From NCBI GenBank assembly GCA_029378245.1, contig JARKIF010000002.1, positions 2,046,001-2,110,000 of the forward strand: a DNA stretch of 64,000 nucleotides, given 5' to 3'. Source of the DNA: Roridomyces roridus (Eukaryota > Basidiomycota > Agaricomycetes > Agaricales > Mycenaceae). The translations under genes were made by a program, and so were the position numbers. Below, one piece after another: positions 1-8,994 of this stretch; position 1 is the stretch's first letter; each line of letters opens with the position of its first letter. Under the pieces are notes generated by a model, which was given only the letters and a program-made list of their open reading frames with translations, made no database searches and was not told where the DNA came from.

Positions 1-395
1 TTCACGAACTGAGCTCCTCCAGTTCCGTTGGAGTAACTTCCAGCAGGATAGGTCACTTGCAGAACAGGACCGGAAGAGTTCGTCGTGGAGCCAGGGGCCG
101 GGGAGTTCGGGAACGGGTCGTCTACGAAGGCTATGTTGTCGTTTCCATTCTGCAGGCGGTTCTTGCTGAGCCCCCAAGCAGTTAAAGCTGCATGATAAAT
201 TGAATGGTGGCAAGAGAGAGAGGTGGATTTATTCGTACATTGTACCGTGTCACTGCTGGCTTGGGTTGCAGCAGGGAACGGAAGGGATGTTGATGTGCTC
301 AAACTGAATTGGGCGGCCAGACTTTCGGGTGTGACGCTGTCCGCGACGACCAGAGAAGAAAGTATTGAAAGGATGAGGGAGCTGAGAAACAACAT
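1..395 (-). CDS. Polysaccharide lyase family 14-type secreted protein, 5' end only
   Basis: The gene starts at the ATG at 395 and runs off the left edge, so only the first two exons are seen. The N-terminus MLFLSSLILSILSSLVVADS is a typical secretory signal peptide. After an intron of about 45-60 bp ending just before position 186, the next exon reads AWGLSKNRLQNGNDNIAFVD, then a DPFPNSP stretch and LQVTYPAGSYSNGTGGAQF. These match the start of the PL14-like domain found in many secreted basidiomycete proteins (known family; the match is by eye). The catalytic region lies outside the window, so activity cannot be judged. A transposon ends 57 bp upstream of the start codon and probably separates the gene from part of its promoter. 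Confidence 0.7.
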   Translation of the reverse strand, partial: MLFLSSLILSILSSLVVADSVTPESLAAQFSLSTSTSLPFPAATQASSDTVQCTNKSTSLSCHHSIYHAALTAWGLSKNRLQNGNDNIAFVDDPFPNSPAPGSTTNSSGPVLQVTYPAGSYSNGTGGAQFV

Positions 396-451
396 GGTGA
401 CCCTCCGGGGGTCCGAGTCCGCAGCAATGAAGGCGGGGCAGGGAAGATTTA

Positions 452-759
452 TTGCCGTTTGCAGAATAGTTGGCGCGGATCATGATGGTGTGATTTTGGC
501 TCATTTCAGCCCGAATCTTAGAACGCTCATTTCTCCACAACCGCTGCACCAATTCACAAGATTTTAGTATCACCGTAATCGCCTCGTCCACGCGCAGGGC
601 GCCCCATGTTTTTTGAGCCCGGAATTTGGTGCCGTGCATCTCTGTTTCCCGGCACCCCAAGCAGCACGAGAACGGCCGTAACTTCACGTAGACTGCTCAG
701 AATAACACGGTTTTCGAATATGGTGTTGTCCTACATGTACTCTAGGGCGCCCCGGGTGC
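452..759 (+). repeat. Left terminal inverted repeat of the Tc1-type element
   Basis: This matches the reverse complement of 1829-2136, starting TTGCCGTTTGCAGAATAGTT and ending at an inner boundary near a CCCCGGGTG sequence. It is preceded by TA at 450-451. Single-base differences from the right copy are scattered along its length. Confidence 0.85.
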
Positions 760-854
760 AGAATCCCAACGAGGTCCTATATCTCATTGAACGACCACGG
801 GACATCTCTGATCAACACATCAAACCTGTTCTCCTCCCTCTCTCTCCTCCCTCA

Positions 855-1510
855 ATGACTCGCGGCAAACCTCTCTCCGACGACCTTCGGGGGGCTATTC
901 TGAACATGTCCCGGCGTCTCAAGGTCCCGGAAATCGTCAAGTATACGGGCTGCGCGACAAGAAGTGTGCAACGAGTCCTCGAGGACTATCACAAGAGAGG
1001 GACTGTTTGTCGGGAGCATCTGCGAATGGAGCTGCGTGGAGCGAAACGAAGGATGACCCACGGCGATATTAGTGTGCGTTCTGCCTCTCTACTACGGGAT
1101 GCACCTCATCTTTACGCAGTTCTTGACTGGTGTAATTCGGCGCAGTCCAGACAGCTATCTGGATGAATTGCGTGAGCTTCTCCAGGAACGCCGCGGTACC
1201 GAGGTCAGCGAAGCGACTATCTGGCGCAGCTTGAAGCGGTGTGGGTTCACAATGAAGAAGGTGCGCAGCCCTTGGGGATAATCCTTGCTTTTCATTGATA
1301 TTTTCAGTGCAGCTTACTCGAGCCGCACTGGAGCGCAGTGCGGTGAAACGGGCCACCTTCAGGTACACCCATGGCATGGAGTACACGGCAGAGCAGACTG
1401 TCTTCGTCGACGAGAGCTCCTTCGATCGCCGCACGTCCATCCGACACCGCGCTTGGGCCTTGAGCGGCCACCGAGCCATACGCAAATGTTTCTTTGAAGC
1501 TGGGAGGTAA
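855..1510 (+). pseudogene. Truncated Tc1-like transposase
   Basis: The ATG at 855 opens a helix-turn-helix type N-terminus: RGKPLSDDLRGAILNMSRRL followed by a VPEIVKYTGCATRSVQRVLE stretch. A second segment (YLDELRELLQERRGTEVSEA, then TIWRSLKRCGFTMKK) is the usual second DNA-binding part of IS630/Tc1 transposases. Two introns are plausible (about 1084-1126 and 1261-1310). The third exon contains VFVDESSFDRR, whose first Asp matches the first catalytic acid of the DDE/D domain. The frame ends at TAA 1508-1510, and the rest of the catalytic domain (second Asp and final Asp/Glu) is absent. This is inferred to be a deletion derivative that cannot transpose by itself. Confidence 0.7.
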
Positions 1511-1729
1511 CGTGTAGAGGAGCTTGACCTGTTTCTGTTTAGGACGACGGGGTGGAGAGGGAGAGGTTATGTCCACCACCGCTGTGGGCTGGGGCTCTTG
1601 GGGTTCCTCCACCTCTTTTTTCTTGCGCCGAGGCTTGGGACGAGGTGGGGTAGGGGTAGGGGGTTTCTGTACTTTGGCGATTTTTCGTTGTCCTGTGGGT
1701 GGTGCCTTCTTCTTTTTGCCGTTGGCCAT
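1304..1729 (-). CDS. Lysine/proline-rich reading frame inside the transposon
   Basis: A minus-strand frame starts with MANGKKKKAPPTG at 1729 and continues through a very Lys/Pro-rich segment (PTPTPPRPKPRRKKKEVEEP). It then runs antisense through the transposase exon. The first 75 or so codons lie in sequence that occupies the place of the missing transposase C-terminus. I recognise no family. It could be an accessory DNA-binding protein of the element, a captured host exon, or an accidental frame through GC-rich DNA. The strongly basic composition fits a nucleic-acid-binding tail but proves nothing. Confidence 0.35.
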   Translation of the reverse strand: MANGKKKKAPPTGQRKIAKVQKPPTPTPPRPKPRRKKKEVEEPQEPQPTAVVDITSPSPPRRPKQKQVKLLYTLPPSFKETFAYGSVAAQGPSAVSDGRAAIEGALVDEDSLLCRVLHAMGVPEGGPFHRTALQCGSSKLH

Positions 1730-1828
1730 GAGCGTAGAATTGACAAGAGGCAAGCAAGATTTGCAAGTGTGGTGTGCTTTGATCTTGGGGCAAACTATAG
1801 CTGAAGAACCTATCCCTGGGCAGCCGCA

Positions 1829-2136
1829 CACCCGGGGCGCCCTAGAGTACATGTAGGACGACAACATATTCGAAAATGGTGTTATTCTGAGCAGTCTACG
1901 TGAAGTTACAGCCGTTCTCGTGCAACTTGGGGTGCCGGAAAACAGAGATGCAAGGCACCAAATTCCGGGCTCAAAATTTATGGGGCGCCCTGCGCGTGGA
2001 CGAGGTGATTACGGTGATACCAAAATCTTGTGAATTGGTGCAGCGGTTGTGGAGAAATGAGCGTTCTAAGATTCGGGCTGAAATGAGCCAAAAATCACAC
2101 CATCATGATCCGCGCCAACTATTCTGCAAACGGCAA
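1829..2136 (-). repeat. Right terminal inverted repeat of the Tc1-type element
   Basis: Inverted copy of 452-759, ending CTGCAAACGGCAA and followed by the TA target copy at 2137-2138. An ATG inside it (2105) is in frame with the start of the downstream transporter gene. Confidence 0.85.
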
Positions 2137-2209
2137 TAATTATACTGCACGTGTACCGGTATACCTACGAAACTTTCATCTCGGGCGACTCGGACCTCCA
2201 ACTTTATGC

Positions 2210-4264
2210 ATGTTCGGCCAACATAGAACAACAGAGGCCCATGAGCCGCTCCTGGGCGCTGGCTCTCACGACCATGACGAGGTCGCAGATGATTCTACCG
2301 TATTCAAACTGGACTCGGACGACGAATCCAGTGCCTTGGACGACAGACGCGACCACACCGTACGCTTCGAGGAGAATGTGCAGGTCATTCCACCATTACC
2401 TCTAAGGTCCATGCTTGCTAGTCGGGAGACAGGTGAGTACGTGTTCGCACTCGTCACTGGAACCCCATCTCACCGAGCCCAGAGTTTGAGCAAGACACGG
2501 ATGACATAGACGAGGACGCCTTAATTCACGTCCCTCCTGGGCGCAGGGATCGCTCTATGCCTCTGATCGTTGGGCTATTTGACTCGGCCGCCTCTCGCGG
2601 TCGCGTAGATGTATCTGTTCCGCTATTGCAAAACGGCGAGCAACCTCACATGAGCGACGCCGAACTCGAGGAACTTGCAGCAAAACGCACAGCCGGAGGC
2701 GGAGTCATCGACTCCATAGCTAACATGGCCAATTCAATTCTCGGAGCTGGAATAATCGGTGATACATGAAAACCTACGCTCGAATCTCCACTCATGCTCA
2801 AGCTGCAGGTCTCCCGTATGCCGTCAGTCAAGCTGGCTTCTTCACTGGACTGTTCCTCCTTGTAGTCCTGGCCTGCCTTACGGACTGGACGATCGGACTA
2901 ATAGTCATTAATGCCAAACTGAGCGGCACACATTCTTACATCGACATCATGAGCCATTGCTTTGGCTCCAGTGGTCGGGCGGCGGTCTCATTTTTTCAAT
3001 TTGCCTTTGCATTTGGCGGTGAGTATCTCGCAAATGTTCCTGTCCGTGTTTCACAATGGAGGACCAGGAATGTGCGCTTTTGGGATCATAATCGGCGACA
3101 CGATACCACACGTTATGCGCTCAATATTCCCCCGGCTGTACACGATTCCTGTGCTGTATCTTCTACAAGACAGAAGATTTGTGATAGCCCTGCTAACTAC
3201 CTGCGTGTCTTACCCGCTGTCGCTGTACCGTGACATACACAAGCTTTCCAAAGCTTCCGGACTGGCGCTCGTAGGAATGGTCACGATTGTCACCTCAGTG
3301 CTCATCGAGAGTCCACACGCTGCGCCTGAACTCAGGGGCGACCCATCCAAGCGGTTCTCGTTTATTGAACCAGGCGTTTTCCAGGCAATTGGAGTGATCA
3401 GTTTTGCGTTCGGTAACACTTTGGCACCAACTACGCATAGTTGACTGACTTGCCGCGCCTCAGTCTGCCACCATAATTCCCTTTTAATCTACGGCAGTCT
3501 GAAAACCCCGACGCTGGATCGCTTTGCGCTAGTAACGCATATTTCAACGTTGATCTCCGTTGTTGCCTGCTGCACGCTGGCGCTGTCAGCATACGTCGTC
3601 TTCACCGACAAAACAGAGGGAAATATTCTGAATAATTTTTCACCGGTACTTTCCCCTTCATTCACCGAACAACTTGTCTCATGTTTTCAGAATTCCACGC
3701 TCATCAACGTTGCTCGATTTTGCTTTGGTCTCAACATGTTCACGACACTGCCACTCGAATTGTTCGTATGCAGAGAAGTAAATCCCCTGCTTCTCCTCGC
3801 CCATAACCCTGACGCCTGCGCTAGGTTATAGAAGAATATTTCTTTTCTCACGAGTCGTTCAATCTCCAACGCCATGTCTTTTTCACGACGACCATCTTGT
3901 TTGCGTCCATGCTCGGTATTGTTTACTCTCTTGGGAGGATTCTATCTGTATACTTATGAATTCCACAGTCGCGCTCATCACCTGCGATCTGGGCGTGATG
4001 CTGGAAATAACTGGCGGGGTCTCTGCGACGACACTAGCTTTCATATTCCCTGCAAGGCAAGCAATTTCGACAAGTCTCTATCAAGCTAACGGATCATGCA
4101 GCTGCTACCTCAAGCTCACGGACAGCAAAGAGCCTTGGTACAGCCGCTCAAAATTACCTGCATACGCATGTGCCGTGTTTGGGGTCGTCGTGATGATAAT
4201 CTCCCTGTATCTTGCGCTCGGGAAGACATGGACGCCAGAAGGAAGCGCCAGGATTTGTATCTAG
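2210..4264 (+). CDS. AVT-type (SLC38/APC-like) vacuolar amino acid transporter
   Basis: This is a multi-pass amino acid/proton transporter of the fungal AVT group, expected in the vacuolar membrane. Seven introns give one continuous frame. Exons start at 2210, 2483, 2809, 3068, 3464, 3825, 3969 and 4102. An acidic cytosolic N-terminus precedes the first membrane helix with the family hallmark SIANMANSILGAGIIGLPYA. It continues through SYIDIMSHCFGSSGRAAVSF and a QAIGVISFAFVCHHNS helix to the last helices near the C-terminus (VFGVVVMIISLYLALG). The stop is TAG at 4262-4264. The final intron (4057-4101) has a GC donor in the normal GC-AG context (AG|GCAAGC). An upstream ATG at 2105, inside the transposon repeat, is in frame and would add 35 residues; the ATG at 2210 is preferred because it lies outside the insertion. 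Confidence 0.88.
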
Positions 4265-4593
4265 ACGGAAGGACTTTAACTTATTCCCTACATTGTACAT
4301 GCATCTACTTAATGTGTTACAGCCGCCCAATCCTCGAGGCTCGCCGACTCTTTGATCCGTCACTCGTTGTCCTTTCCCGCGATTCGTACATTGTTTATTT
4401 CCCAGTCGACATTCCGCTCGTTTTGAAGCTTGCCGTCGCTCAATATAGAGCACTCATTATATCCTCCCGGCGTCTCACTTACGAGCTCCGCCAGCAGTTG
4501 CAATTCACGCGTCGGAATCGTCCAGGAACTCCGGTACTGAATCCTTCTACTTAATGCATCGTGAGCACTGTCGCGCGACTAAATTCCCCCACC
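4265..4593. other. Intergenic stretch between transporter and acyl-CoA synthetase
   Basis: 329 bp with no recognisable gene, repeat or RNA. It must hold the transporter 3' end and the synthetase promoter, but I see no clear TATA box or poly(A) signal. Confidence 0.5.
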
Positions 4594-7509
4594 ATGACTT
4601 CTCCGCCTCCGCCGCTCCAGTGCAAACCTGCTCGAGACTTGGATGAAGGTCAGCAACCATACCTCGTTTCGCAAGATGCTAAAAATGTGCTCCCACAGTC
4701 GACCAGGTTATGTGTGCTCCGGGAATGCCTCACGAAATGGAGACTTTGGTCATTGGGGGTCGAATTCATCGCGTTTACAAGCACCTCTGGGCTTCTATTC
4801 GCAACTTTTGGGTGGATCACGTGACCAAGTATTCAGACCGAACATATATCGTCTTTGGGGACGAACGCTTGACTTTCGGACAAGGCAACTTTCATGCCCC
4901 CTTTCAAGAAGCTCCGCTGATGATCTGCAGTTCATGAGCAGGCGGTAAAAACAGCCGCGCTGTTTCGCAACGTCTATGCCATAAAGAAAGGTTTGTTTGG
5001 GCATGCCGACAGGCGTTTCACTGACATTTCGCAGGCGACCGAGTCGGTATCTGCTCAAAGAATTGTCCCGAGTACATCATCGTCTTCTGGGCTTGCCGTA
5101 AATTGTTACTTTCCACCCAGACACTTGCTCATAATCTTTTCGGACCCCAGATTTGTTGGGCGCGGTCACGGTGCTCGCCAACGCGCACGTCCCATTTCCG
5201 TCCTTGCTACTCGCGACTGATGCAACCAGACAGATGGCTTCCCTCGGAAATTTTGAAGGACTGCCTTGTGCATACCCAATGCAAACTTCTCCTCTTTGAC
5301 ATTGATTGGGCAGACCAGTTGAAAATGGATATGGGCAATCTCTGTCAAAGGGCTGGCGCTACAGGTTTCCTCGTATTCGATTACTGTAGCGTGGGGAATG
5401 GAAAGAGAGGACAGTATCACTTCCTCAAGTCCGTCCTCAGGGATTCAGAAATTGCATCAGCCCAGAAGACAGCAATTTTAGAGGAACATCTGGGTACGAG
5501 GCCCGCCGATTAATGGATCTGCTAATCCTTCCAAGTTTTGCTTCCCGAGGACAACGCAACTATACTCTTCACGGTATGCCTGGATTTTGTGACTTGTATC
5601 CCCGCTCATGATCAGCTAGTCCGGTACAGTCGCCCTCACCGAACAACAGCTTCTCTGGGGCTCACAGCGTAGTAACCAGGGACAACCGGGAAACCCAAGG
5701 GCGTTTTGTCAACACATCGCCAATGGTTAACCAACATTCTGAATGTATGCACTCACGAGTCGCCTGCATGGACGGTCATAACGAATTTACAGGTTACATC
5801 CGCTAGTACACGAGCAGCGCTGCGCAGGGGAGGCGATGTGCCCACAGTGCAGTCTGGTCCACAAAGCAGTGTCCTTGTGCCTGTGCCGCTGTTCCATGTC
5901 GGCGGGAGGTGGTCTGCTATACCATCGAACGCCATGCAACTGATTCTGCTACTTAGGGTCCACTACGTATCTCATGCTGGCTACTATGAACGGGAGTAAA
6001 ATTATCCTCATGCCCAAGTGGGACGCTGAGCACGGTTTGATCTTCGCACAAGTCCCTCCCTCGGTCTTTCTAACTGGAATCGTAGCCGCCAGGTGATAGT
6101 TGCTTGTAAATTCGATGTCATCGATTTGCATACGTTTTCAGGCTCATCAAAGCGGAAAATGTTGCGGTAAGTTTCTTCTTCAAAACGGGTCGGAATTAAT
6201 ACCGAAGTTTTCGCAGCTTGCTGGAGGGTAATTATAAGGAAACATAATTGGCCTATTTTGTAACACCCTGTCAGTGTACCAGCGATGATTTCCGATCTAC
6301 TGCGAAGTTCGCTCGTTGGATACCCTTTACAAGGCCTTTTGACTGGGGGCTCTCCTTTGCCCGAGTCTCTCGCCAGGCGAGCTCAGGCATCCTTTCCAAC
6401 CGCCGCCGTATCTCAAGTATATGGACTCAGTGCGTTTTATCGTGTATCCTCTCGCTCAAACTTACTGTTGTCCGCAGCCGAGATCAACTGTACCGCTGCT
6501 TCCGTCAGTTTTCGTCGTATTTCCTACATGAAGAAATTCTCAATCATCTCTTAGATTTCGGGTGAAGATTTCGTAGATCGACCTGACAGCACGGGTCGGG
6601 CTTGCCCAGTGAACGACATCCTCATTGTGAAGAAGAATAAAATTCTGGCACCCGGGGAGCTCGGCGAAATTTGGCTGTATGTGATTCCATTTTGAACAAA
6701 GCTTGCGCTGAATTCCCACTGGCAGGCGGGGTCCGAACGTGATGAAGGAGTATTGGAATGACCCCGGTGGGTGAACGAACGAACAGGTAGCCCAGAGAGT
6801 CTGATTTCAGCCCTGTAGAGGCAACCGCCAAAGCCGTCACATCCGACGGGTGGTTGAGAACAGGAGATCTTGGAGTCCTTGACGAGGAGGGATTCTTATA
6901 TATCAAAGACCGGAGCAAGTGCTTCAATAACTCTCGCTGGACATGCACTGACATGGTGGAATTCAGTCAAGGATGTGATCATTCGAGGCGGAGAAAACAT
7001 CGTGAGCCCAAGGTCTTTTGCCTCGTTCAATTCTGACTCGACCAGGCGTCCGTGACTGTGGAGAACGCCCTGTATGCAGACGCCCGGGTGAGCTATCTTG
7101 TCGGAATAACAGTTCCATCTCATTCCTCTCAGGTTCTCGAAGCTGCAGCCATCGCTGTGCATGACGAACGACTGGGTGAACTCCCCGCTGCCGTTGTCTA
7201 CATCGCGCCCGAGTTCAGGGGCCAAGTCACCGAAGCCTCACTGATCGCACTGACAAAAACCAAGTGGGTGATCAAGCACAGAAAGTAACAGTCTTATTGA
7301 TTGACGCCTAGGCTCCCTAAATTCGCTGTGCCTGTGCTAATAGTATTCGCGGATTCACCATTTGGTGCGTGCCCCGATGTCTTGCAAAGCAAAGCTGATT
7401 ATTTCTAGATTTGACTGCATCCGGAAAGGTGATCAAAACCGGATTGCGCAAGCTGGCGGGTCGTGTTTGGGAGGAGAGAAAGGCGGACAAATGCACATCA
7501 AAGCTCTGA
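4594..7509 (+). CDS. Peroxisomal acyl-CoA synthetase (AMP-binding, adenylate-forming)
   Basis: This enzyme activates a carboxylic acid with ATP and loads it on CoA. The correctly spliced protein ends in Ser-Lys-Leu (stop TGA 7507-7509), a PTS1 peroxisomal signal. Visible motifs are [17 protein letters not shown], the P-loop-like [75 protein letters not shown] and the C-terminal [13 protein letters not shown] with the conserved Lys. The gene has about fourteen small introns. Four appear to use GC donors (4885, 5185, 5902, 6915), and two exons are tiny: 4 nt at 5620-5623 and 11 nt at 6217-6227. Without them the frame looks broken. The first intron near 4650-4700 and the reading around 6040-6100 are not fully settled. 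Substrate chain length cannot be read from sequence. Confidence 0.85.
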
Positions 7510-7520
7510 CTAGAATATAT

Positions 7521-8880
7521 TCATTTTCCACCATTCGCAAGCCAACTCTTCTGTTGTCCGCAAGTAGCGTTGGTGCAACCAGGGCATCTGAGACCAAGCT
7601 GGATGCTTGTCGGACGTTTGGTCGTGGAATAATCCCGCAGATGCTGGGTGGTAATGTCCGCCAGTGCGCGGATGAAGACGGGCGACTCGTTCAGAGAATC
7701 TGCGCGATGAACCTCGATGCCGTGCTGCCAAAAGTCAGAGTAGATCAGAACAGACTCTGTGCACGTACTTCTCTTGCTTCTTTGGCGTATTCCAAGTCGA
7801 TTTCGTAGAGAGTCTCGATATGGTCGCTGGTGAACGCAATAGGAACAATGACGACCTGTTTCTTGCCCAGACGCGCCAAGCCTTTCAAAGCCGCTCCAGT
7901 TTGCATGCCCATCCATGCAGAAGGCCCGACTTGCGACTGCCAGACTAGTCGGTACGGGTTTGAATGTTTCAGTCTGTCCATAACGGCCGAGACGGATGCA
8001 GAAACCTCGAGGATATAAGGATCGCCGCGGTTGACGACCGACATGGGGAGAGAGTGGGCAGAGAACAGGATGACGGTTTCATGCCGCGTTGCGACGGAGA
8101 ATTTCGCGAGGGCTTTTTCTATGTTTTGCGCCACTGCCTGTTGGAAGGTGAGAAGAGAACGGTACCGGGTATGGTAAACATACCTCTATGAAGCCGGGAT
8201 GCGTACCCCAGCGATCAATCACACTCCATTCGATCTCTGGGTCAAAATCTCCCGCCTTGCCTCGTCTGAACAACTCGTTCAGACTGCTCCCGGTGGTGCT
8301 GCAGCTGTATTGCGGGTATTGCGTGAAAGCGATAGCCCGTTTCACACCATCGGCCTTCATTTCCCGCGCAGTCTCCTCCGTCATGGGTCGGACGTATCTG
8401 AAGGCGACGTATGCCTTGTGCGGGGCCGTGGCAGGGTGTAGTTCGTCGAGGAGGCGCGCCATGCCTTCTCCTTGCAAGCGCGTATACCGAAGAATGGGGG
8501 AGCCGCCTCCAATTTCAGTGTACTGTTGCTCGATTTGTGGGGTTCTCCGCCTGGCGATGTAGGGAGCCAGGAAGCGTTGGAAGGGAAGCGGGATGAGGTC
8601 GCCGTCGAGAAAGAGGTTTTTCAGGAAATCATGGGTTTCGGGGACCTATACAGGATTAGCCAGAGAGAAGGACGACCTTTTTCGTTCTCGATACCGTTTC
8701 TGGTCCACCCATATTCATCATAACAATCGCTGCAAGCTATCAGCACGAGCGGCACACGCTAGGAGGACGACCCGACCTGTTGGACTGCCAATATGAGCCA
8801 GAGACGCGCCGAGACGAGGAATGCGCACCTTTTAGAGGCAGACGAGGCAAAGGAGCGCGCCAGCGAGCGCGACACGACAT
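7521..8880 (-). CDS. HEM15: Ferrochelatase, last step of heme synthesis
   Basis: This enzyme inserts ferrous iron into protoporphyrin IX at the mitochondrial inner membrane. Exons show NMGGPET, then [58 protein letters not shown], the conserved [20 protein letters not shown] (active-site His region), [17 protein letters not shown] and [20 protein letters not shown]. The C-terminus contains Cys residues ([13 protein letters not shown]) like those that bind the 2Fe-2S cluster in many eukaryotic ferrochelatases. The start chosen is ATG 8880, because its Arg-rich leader ([17 protein letters not shown]) splices in phase to the next exon and looks like a mitochondrial presequence; an ATG about 14 bp upstream is out of phase. 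Its stop codon is only 11 bp from that of the convergent acyl-CoA synthetase gene. Confidence 0.93.
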
Positions 8881-8994
8881 TGGTTCTGTGCAACATTGGT
8901 GGTGATCGAGCAAGAGGCGAGAGCCAATAACGAGATGGGAGTTTGATACAAGTCTACCTCTCTTACACCTTCCTCTAATACACGGGCCTACTTC

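Larger units (their letters stand above)
452..2136. mobile_element. Tc1/mariner-type DNA transposon with long inverted repeats
   Basis: Two inverted copies of about 308 bp (452-759 and 1829-2136) bound this 1.7-kb unit. The outer ends begin TTGCCGTTTGCAG and are flanked on both sides by TA (450-451 and 2137-2138), the target duplication expected of the IS630-Tc1-mariner superfamily. Inside lies a spliced plus-strand reading frame resembling the N-terminal half of a Tc1-like transposase, and an opposing lysine/proline-rich frame where the catalytic C-terminal half should be. The repeats are roughly 90 percent identical by eye, with several substitutions, so the insertion is not brand new. It is probably non-autonomous, because only the first DDE/D acidic residue is recognisable. 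It sits between two divergently transcribed genes. Confidence 0.85.

Noticed and set aside
1524..1856. Plus-strand Trp/Gly/Phe-rich frame inside the transposon
   Set aside because: Complement of the Lys/Pro-rich minus frame, with unnatural composition and no transposase motif.
4594..7509. Acyl-CoA synthetase as a frameshifted pseudogene
   Set aside because: Apparent phase breaks vanish once GC donors and the 4-nt and 11-nt exons are allowed, and every catalytic motif then reads correctly.
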